Source of the DNA: Acanthaster planci
Lineage: Eukaryota; Echinodermata; Asteroidea; Valvatida; Acanthasteridae
DNA length: 35,875 bases
Direction of reading: 5' to 3'
Assembly (NCBI RefSeq): GCF_001949145.1
Contig: NW_019091400.1
Coordinates: 6,700 to 42,574, forward strand
Both the position numbers and the translations under genes were made by a program. This document shows positions 11,801 to 21,110 of the stretch, one piece after another (the first letter of the stretch is position 1; each line of letters starts with the position of its first letter). The notes beneath the pieces are model-generated. The model was not told the DNA's origin, did not search any database, and was given only the letters and a program-made list of their open reading frames with translations.

Positions 11801-11827
11801 CTGTAAACCAAAGTCAAAATCAATCAG

Positions 11828-12441
11828 GGGCCAATTTCATGAAGCTGTTTAGACACACCTTTTCTGCTTAAGCAAGTGCTTGCCGACGATTTTTCATTTC
11901 ATAAACACCACAAAACATGCATTTTCAAGTTAAGCGCTTATGCTAACTGACCGTTTTTGTACTAAGGGCCACCATTTTTGTTTAGATCTTCATGGAAACT
12001 AAAACTGAAAGCTGTCAGCGCGGCAGCGATTGGCGGATGTCCTTCAAAATCACTCTAGTGCACTATAGTCTAACAGTATTGTCATGGTTGTCTCTTCTAT
12101 GGCGATATTCTTGGTCAGAATTCCAAATTATGAGTTGTGTCAATAACTGGCAAAAGCAATTTTTTTCCCCTGTGATTTTAACGCTCGTTTGGCAGTTTGC
12201 TTTAAACTGGCAGTTTGCATTTAAATAAAATCATTTTCGATTACGTGTAAGAAGACCTGTTGCATGTGTGCAGAAATAAAGTCCTTGAAGTACTTCGCTT
12301 ATTTGCGCACATTCCTCTGTAAAAAACTGAACTGATTCAACTGAATTCAGTTGCGAAATACGCTTACGCTTTTAAAGCAAAATTTCTTGTTTCTTTTAGC
12401 ACGAAAATTTGCTTAAGGTAAAAGGTTTATGAAATTGGCCC
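11828..12441. mobile_element. Harbinger-like MITE in an intron, CAG target duplication
   Basis: The ends are GGGCCAATTTCATGAA and the complement of GGGCCAATTTCATAAA, flanked by CAG at 11825-11827 and 12442-12444. The paralogous segment after the exon at 14532 reads AATCAATCAGTTATATATAG with one CAG and no element, which is a ready-made empty site. A three-base CWG duplication is typical of the PIF/Harbinger superfamily. A much shorter relative is at 30342. No transposase is encoded. Confidence 0.8.
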
Positions 12442-12530
12442 CAGCTATATCTTCTCATTTATGGTAGACTAGGGCTTGTGGGATAGGATTACATGTAGCT
12501 GAAGTAAGAATGCAAGGTTTGGAAAATACC

Positions 12531-14230
12531 GACCACTTACTACCGACCAATAAAAAGCGGCATAATATCTCTCCAGCTGACTTTACTGGGAGCAGAGTTG
12601 TTCTGCGTATTTTCGTTCCATTCATTTCAAAAGTGTTCAAGTGTTGGAATGTACGGGATTTAACTAATCACACCGTGGTTTGGAAGCTTATTCCTCCGTT
12701 TCCTGTAATATTAGAAATTTAAAAGTTCTCTTCAATCTTTCGAAGAGCGCATATTTTTACGCTCCTCGGTTTTGATAAGGAGCACGGTAGGAGCGCCTGC
12801 GCGATCGCGCTCCTCAAAAATGAAGGACTGCAACTGAAACAAACCTATTATAAAGCAATATAATGTATTTTTTTAAAGTATTCAGAGCACACCGAAGCTC
12901 ATCCATGGCATTGCTAAATTTAAACGTAATTCAAAAATGTTGAAATAGTACAAAAAACTTGAGGACCTGACATGAGCTTTGATAGCCTCTGCCAACTTGT
13001 ATGGTTTCTACGACCTTCTTGAATGCTAAGACATGCATGAATGATGAGCAAGCACAGCTTACAGGTGGTGAAATCAATAGTGCGGCAATAGATCCTGTCC
13101 TGTGTGGGGAAAGGTTTGACCAGTGTTGTAGCCGTCAAGACCAATCTTGGTCTCGACACCAGTTTGAAGGTGTTCTCAGTCTCGACTATTCATGGTCTCG
13201 GAAAAATGCTGGTCTTGGTCTCGCACCTACTGTTCACAGAATTTTGGGCCGAGACCAGCTCAAGATCAGTAAAGAAATGCACTTACGGTTATTGCCTAAA
13301 GAAATCCAAATGCCACCAGTTTAATCAGTTGAGTTGGAGTTAATTTGAGTTATGTCTGCCATCATAATCTGTGCACAGAAGTCGCATGTTGATGTCAAAA
13401 CTGCGGCATTTCTGTAGTTGCAGAGACTCTCCTTTTGATTTTTCTTCATGTTTTATCGCTTCCTATAGCCTGTTATTTCAGGTAACACCTCTTTGAGTTT
13501 TAGAATGAAAAACAGAGAAACTGCGCCTGCTATCTTTTCGGTACCATATTGGGGTTAAAATTCAGTATTTGGCTAACTTGAATACTGACCTCATAAACGT
13601 CAGTTTGGAGTCCAACTTGAACATGTATATTGGGACTTATAAATCGGAGTTCAAGTGGGCGTACAGACTTGGCAACACTACTCAAAATGGTTTGGCTTCA
13701 CTCACAGGGTTCAGTAAGAGTACTGGCTGCATGTTCTTACGTGTTTTTATTTGCTGAGCGCAGGTCCATTGTTTTTTCGCCTGCCGGTTTTAAACAACGT
13801 TTAAAGTACCAGTTGGTAGTTTTATCAGCCGTTTAAAACCACCCGCTGTGTACCAATGTGAATGGCCAAACCGTCTAAGGTATTTATGAATAATAATTAT
13901 TAAACTCTATGACACCATGTACAAAAGGCATCAGCGCTTAGTTCTTATTGCATGCCAGTGGTCAGCATTATTTTCTAGATCCTGTATATGTGACACAAAT
14001 TCGCATGAACACAGAAATGGACCTACAGTTCAGATATTAAGTTTTCTACGAAAACCCATGAGTGCCAACAGTTTTTTCTTTTTCAAATCCATAGTTACGG
14101 GTTCCAGATCTGTTATTAGAGATTCGCAATCCCTCATTACGGATTCCATAATTACGGAGTTAATATTGAAAAAAAAAATGGTTGGCACTAATGGGCTTTC
14201 ATAGTTTTCATACATATATTTTATATTTTA
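12531..14230. other. intron of the large gene, no exon recognised
   Basis: The sequence contains a palindromic CTCCTC/GAGCGC-rich patch near 12745-12815 and a GGTCTTGGTCTCG-rich patch near 13130-13265. The small overlapping ORFs at 12510-13836 have no recognisable domain and lie on both strands, so I do not call them genes. Confidence 0.45.
13130..13265. repeat. GGTCTCG / CGAGACC motif cluster
   Basis: The words GGTCTCG, TGGTCTCG, GTCTCGAC and CGAGACC recur about seven times in 135 bases with irregular spacing, like a degenerate simple-repeat array. Confidence 0.6.
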
Positions 14231-14236
14231 GCTCAC

Positions 14237-14290
14237 CTTCTGGGGTTGGTCTCTGTCCTTCTTCATCAGGTTCCACATATTCACGGTCAC
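14237..14290 (-). CDS. acidic micro-exon, copy 2
   Basis: A 54-base exon, phase 1 to phase 1, with acceptor TTTGGTTTACAG and donor CAGAAG|GTGAGC. It encodes GDREYVEPDEEGQRPTPE, almost identical to the exon at 11747. It probably forms an acidic linker together with its tandem sisters between the recombinase-like core and the basic C-terminal exons. Confidence 0.75.
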
Positions 14291-14316
14291 CTGTAAACCA
14301 AAGTCAAAATCAATCG

Positions 14317-14455
14317 GGGCCAATTTCATGAAGCTGTTAAGAGACACCTTTTCTGCTTATATGCAAGTGCTTGCCGGCGATTTTTCATTTCATAAACACC
14401 ATTAAGCATGCATTTCTGCTTAAGCGCATACTATTTGATCGTTTTTGTGCTATTT
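14317..14455. mobile_element. truncated copy of the Harbinger-like MITE
   Basis: It matches the first part of the element at 11828 (GGGCCAATTTCATGAAGCTG, then the ACACCTTTTCTGCTTA and TTTTTCATTTCATAAACACC words) but has no right terminal repeat. It ends where the next duplicated exon unit begins, so the duplication or deletion breakpoint lies inside the element. Confidence 0.75.
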
Positions 14456-14469
14456 AAACTTTAGCGCAC

Positions 14470-14532
14470 CTTCTGGCATTGGCCTCTCTCTTTCCTCTTT
14501 ACGTGTGTCAGGCTCTGAAGAATCACTGTCAA
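14470..14532 (-). CDS. acidic micro-exon, copy 1 (diverged)
   Basis: Acceptor TTTGGTTTACAG and donor CAGAAG|GTGCGC bound 63 bases, phase 1 to phase 1. It encodes a Glu/Asp/Arg-rich peptide (DSDSSEPDTRKEERERPMPE) that aligns with the two other micro-exons at its start and at its PxPE end. It joins in phase to the exon ending at 15135. Confidence 0.7.
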
Positions 14533-15134
14533 CTGTAAACCAAAGTGAAAATCAATCAGTTATATATAGATCTCCTTATTTATGGTACATTTGGGCTTGT
14601 TGGATAAAAGAATTACATGCACTGTAAGAAGGCAAGGTTAGGAAAACGGCAGGATCTACATCTAATTAATGAGACGCACAGGTACCATTACCAAGTGCAC
14701 ACACTGTTCAAACTATAAAAACTACCACAAACATAGAAAAATACCCATTGAAAAGAAAGGTAATACTGTCTTTTCTTAGAATAAACATTGAAGGCACACA
14801 AAGGAAATCCAATGGCATAGCTTGAATATTGATATGTTGAGCTCGCTTTTATCATTAAGAAAATCTAACAATTCTAGGCACAAAAGCCTGCTGCTGACTT
14901 TAATTTTGCAGACTAGTTAATCGCAAGGAATTCACATGTTCAATCCTTAGCAATGAGCCGAGGGCTGGTCAAGAAACACAATGCTATGGGGGGCATTGGT
15001 TAAACACCATCACAAGCCTAAAGATACGACTAAAAATCAGTCCGATCATAGTTTCGTCATTGATCGTATGGAGTGCAACTGCTCTAGCATGCACCAAAAA
15101 TTTTGAATAGTTTGTTATGAACTTTAAAACTTAC

Positions 15135-15897
15135 CATCATCAAGTGCGATATCAATGTCGTCTAGGGATTTTCCTTTGAACTTTGCTGTCTCGCCTTTTT
15201 CCATCATGATGAGAACCTTGGACACCTTGGCCAGTTGCAAAGTATTTTCAGGCAAGCGATAAAACTCTCGGTGAATTCGCACATCATGCCCCATGTAGCC
15301 AGCCAACATGTCCAGTTCATTCTCCTTGAGGGACAGTAGTTGGGACATTGTGGCGATGTGTTTCCTCAACTTTGTAGATCTCAAGGTTGAAGGCTGCTCA
15401 GCCCTACACAGCACTGCAAATTTTCTCAAGCATTCACTTGCCTTTGTAGGGAGAGTTGAGTCGCAAAAGGCTCGCCCAAAAACATATGGATTGTTGGGTG
15501 AAATTCCAGCTGAGGACCTGGCAGCATTGAGAAAATCAATGCTTTCTACCATTTCTCTGGTCAAGAGGATTGGGACTTTTCTCCCACGTTTTCCCCTCAC
15601 TTCGATTCTTTTCAGTTTCTGAACGAGGACTTTCTCGACCTCACCTAAGCTGTTGAACACTTCGGGTTGAAGATCTCTGTTTGTCTCCACCTTTTCATAT
15701 GCACCAAGAAGGAGACGTTCTGTTTCTCCACTGCGCCTCCGGTTGAAAAGAACAACGTGAGCCAAAAGAGAATGGCACAGCTCCATCCAGTCTGCTGTTG
15801 AGGAAGGATCAAGTTGAAGTTGTTGCTTGTGCTTTTGCGTGGCGCTCTTGAGGTATGTGGTTAGCTTCTTGATGTCTGATGTGGTTTGTTGAGTTTT
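15135..15897 (-). CDS. tyrosine-recombinase-like C-terminal core
   Basis: An open frame runs from 15897 to the donor GATGATG|GTAAGTT at 15135. It starts with TTSDIKKLTTYLKS, continues through LFNRRRSGETERLL, a KRGRKVPILL segment and LRKHIATMSQLLSLKENE, then GYMGHDVRIHREFYRLPE. Compared with the phage-integrase/tyrosine-recombinase fold, these fit the first Arg (NRRRSGE), the beta-hairpin Lys (KRGRK), the second Arg (LRKHIAT), the GH(D) His and the nucleophile Tyr (REFYR). The His of the canonical HxxR motif is not obvious. Crypton-type recombinases are known to have been domesticated several times in animals, and this core resembles such proteins. I infer a DNA-binding role; catalysis is uncertain. 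The frame is -1 (or +2) relative to the preceding 1093-codon frame, and a TAG at 15898-15900 bounds it on the 5' side. Confidence 0.8.
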
Positions 15898-18800
15898 CTA
15901 CTGTCCAAGTTGTGACGAGCCAAAGTAACCACCTCCGAGGTACACTCGGCATTCTTCAATTGCTGGAAGTTGCTTATTGCCTCAAACAATTCGGTATTTT
16001 CCGATTTGATTGAGGATGACTTTCCTGAAGCTGCAACCTTATCGATGCTGTATCCAATATTTCTTGCAAAGGATGGAGTTTTGTAAGTATTGGTGTCAGC
16101 ACAATACCCAGCTGTGACCTTCACTGCATCAACAAGAGTGTCAAATTTCTGAGGATTCAAGCAGTCTCTGATTGATGTCACAGACCTGTCGACCCTACTG
16201 GTAGCTACAACTAATTTCGCAAGGTCCCTCATATTCTGTGATATTGGGAGTGCCTGGTGCGCTTCTGGATGGTCTCGGATCATCTTTGTACCAAAATTTA
16301 AAATGTGTGGGTCTCTTCGCACCACACTTGTCACGTCGTCTGCACGCATTCGGCTTATGACATTTTTCTTGAGGCTTTCAGACACCGTGCCGGTTAAACT
16401 GGGTATCATCATCTTGGCCATTGATTGGATCCGTTTCTTCTTCGTCACTTTGTTTTTCTGAGCGCACTTAATTTGATGCTTCCACAGGCCTTCCCTTTTG
16501 AAGCAACCCTGACAGAATTCACATGGAAGATAATTAGAGGCTGCTTCATCTTCAATGGGACGCTTCCGTGGAACTATTTCACCTGTTCCTGACTGCCACA
16601 CAAGAAGGTTGTGATGAAAGTTGCCCTTGTTACGCAATTCAGTGATCTTTTCTCTTCTCTCCAATGACTTCAGTTCAAGGGCTTGTATTTCTTTCACCAT
16701 CACCTTATCTTCATGTCTGAGAAGGCAGTGTCTGGCAACTTTTGCCTGCTTTATGCCACAGTACAAGCAATAGTCGACCTTATTCCATACTCGCTTACCT
16801 CCTGGTTTAACCTTAGTCATCTGTACACATCCCTGTAAGTCCATATTGGCCCTTGTCGGAGGTCTGGAAGCTGGAACAGCAATATCACCTGTATTGGAGT
16901 CCCCGCCAGTTGAAGATTCTGACTCAGGGACATAATCCGAGTCGGAATCATGATCACTGCAGTGGAAGTCACTTGAAGGCACATGTGATACAAAGCTGCA
17001 TGTGGCAGGACTAGATGAGTTAGAGCAAACTAAAGATGTGATAGCTACTTCTCCACTTCCGGAAACAGAGTTGGAACCACCAGAAGGTAGACTACAGTTT
17101 AATTCACCTGAAGGAGCTGATGCAAGATTTCTTGTTGGAACAATGTCGCATAACGAAACGCAGTCTTTTGTAAGGGGAGAGTCACTGACAGGCAGCACTG
17201 CTGTAGTGCTAACAGTATCCACAAATCTTGCAGTGGTACTACTAGTGGCAACAAGATCCCCCCGCAGCACTATTGAAGTGAAACAGCTACGAGCAACTTC
17301 AAGAGATTTGCCTTGATGCAGCAATGAAATGGGTATAACTGCAGGAATAGGTTTGCAAGAAACCCATTTTAAGACAGGCGAAGTGCAGCTTGGAAGTGTA
17401 CAAGTACATGTAGTTTCACATTCAGGCAGCCTCACATTCTTCATTTTCATGCATCCTGTGCTGGTAGGACTGATATCACTACAGTTAAATTCATCCATCA
17501 ACACAGAGGAAGATGAGGACTGTCTTAATGTTTGACAATTAGAACTAAGATTAAACACTGTTGACAGGCAAGTTGTAGCACAAACACTATTGGAGCAAGA
17601 GTCAACTTGACTAACTGATACAACCATCCCCACTGAGTCATGAAAAGTCGTGGGAGGATGACTAACATCAGCTGCGGCCATCAACGACTGCAAAAGAGAA
17701 CAAGCTTGATCTTCAGGGCTGGAATCAACAGGACCGCAATTTGTGTCAGAGTAGACTTGACAAACTGACTCATCTGATGCATGACAATCTGTGACGACAG
17801 GACTAGGCTCAGCTGTGCTCATCAGTGACTGCAATGACAGGCAAGGTTGAGCTTCAGGGTTAAAATTGTCAGGAATGCAAGTTGCATCAGAGTCAACTTC
17901 ACAATCCAGCTGAACTGTTGTGTGACAACCTATGACAGTAGGACTAGGATCAGTGGTGGCTGTCAATGTTATCAATGGGGGACAAGCTTTAGCTTTAAGG
18001 CAGGTATTGTCATAGCTGCAATTTGTGTCAAAGTCAACTTGTTGAATCTGCTCAGCTGATGCATGGCGATCTTTGGCAGTACTGGTGGGACTGGGATCAT
18101 CTGTGGCCAGCAATGTCAATAAGGAGCAAGCTTGATATTCACCGCTAGAAATGTCAAAACGGCATTTTTTGTCAAAGGCAACTCGATCGACCTGCTCAAC
18201 TGATGCATGACAATTTGTGGCAGTAAGACTGGGATTAGTCGATGCCACCAATGTCAATAAAGGACCGTGACATCCTTGAGCCCCAGTACTGGTATCACCA
18301 GGACTGCAACTTGTATCAGAATCAACATGATGAGCATGATCAACTGATGCATGACAATCTGTGGCAGCAGGACCAGGATCAGCTGTGGCCATCAATGACT
18401 GCAATGAGGAGCAAGATTGAGCTTCAGGTTTGGAACCAACCAGACTGCAATTTGTGTCAGAATGAACTTGACGAACGTGCTCAACTGATGCATGATCATC
18501 CGTGGCAGCAGGACCAGGATCAGCTGTGGCCATCAATGACTGCAATGAGGAGCAAGATTTAGCTTCTGGGCTGGAACCACCCGGACTGCAATTTGTGTCA
18601 GAATCAACTTGACGAACGTGCTCAACTGATGCATGACAATCTGTGGCAGCAGGACCAGGATCAGCTGTGGCCATCAATGACTGCAATGAGGAGCAAGATT
18701 TAGCTTCTGGTCTGGAACCACCCGGACTGCAATTTGTGTCAGAATCAACTTGACGAACGTGCTCAACTGATGCATGATCATCCGTGGCAGCAGGACCAGG

Positions 18801-19142
18801 ATCAGCTGTGGCCATCAATGACTGCAATGAGGAGCAAGATTTAGCTTCTGGGCTGATGGAACCACCCGGACTGCAATTTGTGTCAGAATCAACTTGACGA
18901 ACGTGCTCAACCGATGCATGACAATCTGTGGCAGCAGGACGGGAATAAGGAGTTGCTATCGATGTCAATGAGAAGCAAGCTTGAGCTCCAGGTATGGAAG
19001 CATCAGGACAGCAATATGTGTCAGAGGCAACTTGATCCAATGGTACTTGTGATTCCAAAGATGGTCCAATATTGGCGATAGCAGGGCTGATTTTTGATGT
19101 GTGAGATGAAGGGCATGATGGCTCCGAGAATTTGAATGACAT
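15861..19142 (-). CDS. repeat-rich zinc-finger part of the large gene
   Basis: One uninterrupted frame of 1093 codons (open from 19154), far longer than chance. Residues of about 35-510 are ten tandem copies of a 47-residue Ser/Cys/Asp/Ala-rich unit (core VDSDTNCSPGG...MATADPGPAATDCHASVEHV). Then come a Ser/Thr-rich stretch and an acidic patch (DHDSDSDYVPESESSTGG). At about 760-785 is a C-x2-C-x9-H-x4-H finger (YCLYCGIKQ...RHCLLRH), and at about 855-880 a C-x2-C...H-x3-C finger (PCEFCQGCFKREGLWKHQIKC is the region). The last 200 residues (DDVTSVVRRDP, NMRDLAKLV, DTNTYKTPSFARNIGYS, LDSRKLNKP) match the core I know from many fish and invertebrate uncharacterised proteins, where it precedes the recombinase-like part. 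Here the frame ends at 15861 in a different frame from that part. The exon follows the SET segment, also after a -1/+2 frame change. Likely a nuclear DNA-binding protein, by inference. Confidence 0.85.
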   Translation of the reverse strand: MSFKFSEPSCPSSHTSKISPAIANIGPSLESQVPLDQVASDTYCCPDASIPGAQACFSLTSIATPYSRPAATDCHASVEHVRQVDSDTNCSPGGSISPEAKSCSSLQSLMATADPGPAATDDHASVEHVRQVDSDTNCSPGGSRPEAKSCSSLQSLMATADPGPAATDCHASVEHVRQVDSDTNCSPGGSSPEAKSCSSLQSLMATADPGPAATDDHASVEHVRQVHSDTNCSLVGSKPEAQSCSSLQSLMATADPGPAATDCHASVDHAHHVDSDTSCSPGDTSTGAQGCHGPLLTLVASTNPSLTATNCHASVEQVDRVAFDKKCRFDISSGEYQACSLLTLLATDDPSPTSTAKDRHASAEQIQQVDFDTNCSYDNTCLKAKACPPLITLTATTDPSPTVIGCHTTVQLDCEVDSDATCIPDNFNPEAQPCLSLQSLMSTAEPSPVVTDCHASDESVCQVYSDTNCGPVDSSPEDQACSLLQSLMAAADVSHPPTTFHDSVGMVVSVSQVDSCSNSVCATTCLSTVFNLSSNCQTLRQSSSSSVLMDEFNCSDISPTSTGCMKMKNVRLPECETTCTCTLPSCTSPVLKWVSCKPIPAVIPISLLHQGKSLEVARSCFTSIVLRGDLVATSSTTARFVDTVSTTAVLPVSDSPLTKDCVSLCDIVPTRNLASAPSGELNCSLPSGGSNSVSGSGEVAITSLVCSNSSSPATCSFVSHVPSSDFHCSDHDSDSDYVPESESSTGGDSNTGDIAVPASRPPTRANMDLQGCVQMTKVKPGGKRVWNKVDYCLYCGIKQAKVARHCLLRHEDKVMVKEIQALELKSLERREKITELRNKGNFHHNLLVWQSGTGEIVPRKRPIEDEAASNYLPCEFCQGCFKREGLWKHQIKCAQKNKVTKKKRIQSMAKMMIPSLTGTVSESLKKNVISRMRADDVTSVVRRDPHILNFGTKMIRDHPEAHQALPISQNMRDLAKLVVATSRVDRSVTSIRDCLNPQKFDTLVDAVKVTAGYCADTNTYKTPSFARNIGYSIDKVAASGKSSSIKSENTELFEAISNFQQLKNAECTSEVVTLARHNLDSRKLNKPHQTSRS
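17620..19040 (-). repeat. ten tandem coding repeats of about 141 bp
   Basis: Each unit codes about 47 residues. Units 2-5 from the N-terminal end are nearly identical, while units 6-10 have drifted (for example VAFDKKCRF, VDFDTNCSY, VYSDTNCGP). Length changes between copies are whole codons, and no unit has a stop. That suggests either selection on the frame or recent homogenisation by unequal exchange. Conserved Cys and His (one NC, one SC/AC, one DCHAS per unit) recur in every unit. Confidence 0.9.
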
Positions 19143-19325
19143 TGAAGTCCATAGTCATACAGCAATTTGCTTCCTGGTGGTATATGCCGAGTCGCAAAGA
19201 GGCATAACAATGGTAAACCACTGAGTTCAACTTGTTTCATTTGGCAGTTTCTTTCCCCCTTCTCTCCATGATTCACAAGCCTACCGAGATTTGTTTGATC
19301 CTTTGGTTCTTTCGTTGCATCCATA
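19143..19325 (-). CDS. C-terminal half of a KMT5A-type SET domain
   Basis: The acceptor is CATTTCATTATTTTTCAG before 19325. The exon opens with one base that completes a Cys codon with the TG left by the exon ending at 23765, giving C-MDAT. Then come GRLVNHGEKG, a LPLLCLFATR strand and IPPGSKLLYDYG. In the SET family the NH pair binds S-adenosylmethionine, and the last YDYG forms part of the lysine channel. The spacing is that of KMT5A (SET8, histone H4 Lys20 monomethyltransferase), where the equivalent stretch ends LLYDYGDRS. After YDYG the frame continues without homology. The repeat-rich protein that follows is in the -1/+2 frame, starting within 19154-18965. Confidence 0.8.
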
Positions 19326-19809
19326 CTGAAAAATAATGAAATGAGGTGTGCAGTTTTGAAGTAACTTCTATAAGGAAGAATGAACATATACACGTCAATG
19401 TCGTGTTGCAACGTCAATGACATCAAAATGTTCAGAAAAGCATATGTATATGTGCACTTTAGTACAAAATGTGAGGTTTTGTAATGTACATGTAGCTGGT
19501 GGGTTGAAATTAATGTGAGAGGTACAAAATTTGAGGACATACGTGTAATAATGGTGATAGTGTAACAAATGAGAAGCTGTATTTGATTCCTACATGTACC
19601 TGTCCATGTACTTCAGTTTATTGTAAATTTATTGCAAGCGTAAACATTCCTCTATTTGCCTTATATTAATATTTATCTTAAACACAGCATTTATTTGACC
19701 AAATATTGCAGGTGCTATGTAAACTCGTTAACACTGAAAAAAAGAACGGGAAGCTAAGTGAAACAAATTCACATACCCCCTGCATTTTTTCAAGAAACTT
19801 TCTAAATAT

Positions 19810-19975
19810 TTTCTCATGCAAAATTAGTGTGAAACTGCAAAATTCATGCAAATCAGTGTGAAATGGTGCTAGATCATTGTGAAAATAATACAAAAATGGT
19901 GTAAAATCAGTGTGAATATAGCTCAAAACAGGTATAAAATCAGAATGCAATTAAAGATCAGTGTGAAAATTCAAG
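19810..19975. repeat. degenerate tandem repeat around (A)AAATCAGTGTGAA
   Basis: The words AATCAGTGTGAA, AATTAGTGTGAAACTG, ATCATTGTGAAAAT and GATCAGTGTGAAAAT recur about six times at intervals of roughly 25-35 bases. The tandem-looking minus-strand peptide from this DNA (HTDF, HTDL) is a by-product, not evidence for a gene. Confidence 0.7.
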
Positions 19976-20078
19976 CCTACATGTATGTGGACATTTATCA
20001 GCAAAGACAAGGGTTGGCCAAGACCACGACAAATTTAAACCTTTTTAATGCAACAGAGCAGGGGTCATTGATGTGAGA

Positions 20079-20400
20079 CGAGAAAATATGAGGACAAGTT
20101 ATTACAATGTATGAGTATCACGAGGCAAAATGTGAGGACAAGTTACATGTATTACAATGTATGATGTATGACGAGGCAAAATGTGAGGACAAGTTACTAC
20201 AATGTATAAATGTGAGGACAAGTTATTACGATGTATGATGCATGACAAGGCAAAATGTGAGGACAAGTACAATGTATGATGCATGACAAGGCAAAATGTG
20301 AGGACAAGTACAATGTATGATGCATAATGAGGCAAAATGTGAGGACAACAATGTACGATGTTTGACAAGGCAAACTGTGAGGACAAGTTAGGCCAAACAA
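20079..20400. repeat. minisatellite, unit about 45 bp, left block
   Basis: At least seven imperfect units with the core GAGGCAAAATGTGAGGACAA followed by GTTATTACAATGTATGATG. Unit length varies (about 32 to 50 bases). The block runs into the N gap, so its true length is unknown. Confidence 0.9.
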
Positions 20401-20410
20401 AAAAAAATGG

Positions 20411-20715
20411 NNNNNNNNNNNNNNNNNNNNNNNNNNNNNNNNNNNNNNNNNNNNNNNNNNNNNNNNNNNNNNNNNNNNNNNNNNNNNNNNNNNNNNNNNN
20501 NNNNNNNNNNNNNNNNNNNNNNNNNNNNNNNNNNNNNNNNNNNNNNNNNNNNNNNNNNNNNNNNNNNNNNNNNNNNNNNNNNNNNNNNNNNNNNNNNNNN
20601 NNNNNNNNNNNNNNNNNNNNNNNNNNNNNNNNNNNNNNNNNNNNNNNNNNNNNNNNNNNNNNNNNNNNNNNNNNNNNNNNNNNNNNNNNNNNNNNNNNNN
20701 NNNNNNNNNNNNNNN
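20411..20715. other. assembly gap (305 N)
   Basis: A run of N. It immediately follows the minisatellite and a short A-run, the usual place for an assembly to break. Confidence 1.
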
Positions 20716-20902
20716 CTCCCATGCTGCCCCAATTTAGAATTCCACTTTTTGTTCAACGATTTGGATGTTTTATTTTTCATTTTTTCTTCTGTGTGCGAGG
20801 CCAATCCGATTGTGCGACCCAAGTTGGTCAGCTCAGCACACGCCAATATTCACACACGATCGTATTCGGCCACTGGTAGCCAATGCTACAGTGCTTATGA
20901 TG

Positions 20903-21110
20903 AAGGCCCGGAACCAGACTAGTATTGAGACATGCATTAACGTTTGCGGCTTAGCGGGTTCTTGGAATAAGAGTACAAATGATTTAGAGAGTTTTCGCTG
21001 TACTGTCTTTGTGTGTAGTTTGTGTTTCAAGGTATTTATAACGAGGTTGTGTTTCGTGATTTTGCCAAAATTTTGGCCACAGCATGGTTAACCATGCACA
21101 TTGTGTGATA
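20903..21110 (+). repeat. dispersed repeat, copy 1
   Basis: It shares CGGAACCAGACTAGTA, GGAATAAGA, a GAGAGTTT word, CTTTGTGT-like, and TATAACGAGGTTGTGTTTCG then GATTTTGC with the reverse complement of about 26070-26350. No coding sense is evident. Likely two copies of one non-autonomous interspersed element in opposite orientation. Confidence 0.65.

Larger units (their letters stand above)
11741..12530. repeat. duplicated exon-intron segment, copy A
   Basis: This segment carries the micro-exon 11747-11800. Its intronic flank (CAAAGTCAAAATCAATC and, after the inserted MITE, CTCATTTATGGTAGACT...GGGCTTGT) matches the segment 14231-14640, so exon and intron were duplicated together. The left flank also shows weaker similarity (11600-11740 against 13905-14230). 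Confidence 0.8.
14231..14640. repeat. duplicated exon-intron segment, copies B and C
   Basis: Two exon units lie back to back here. Each has GTTTACAG before the exon and CAAAGT(C/G)AAAATCAATC beyond it on the plus strand. Unit B keeps only the left part of the MITE (GGGGCCAATTTCATGAAGCTG, from about 14317) and then passes into unit C. The flank of unit C (TATTTATGGTACATTTGGGCTTGT) matches that of copy A at about 12456. Confidence 0.8.

Noticed and set aside
12920-13836. Cluster of overlapping ORFs of 60-107 codons on both strands
   Set aside because: They overlap in several frames over GGTCTCG-type repeats and lie in an intron, with no protein family recognised.
17002-19081. Plus-strand ORFs opposite the repeat-rich exon
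   Set aside because: They are antisense shadows of the repetitive minus-strand coding sequence and show no domain.
18965-19154. Programmed -1 ribosomal frameshift as the link between SET and repeat frames
   Set aside because: No X XXY YYZ heptamer in the correct frame was found in the overlap. A single-base indel is simpler.
19678-19950. Minus-strand ORF with repeated HTDF/HTDL peptides as a repeat protein
   Set aside because: It is a translation of a degenerate AATCAGTGTGAA tandem repeat, with no start context or partner exons.
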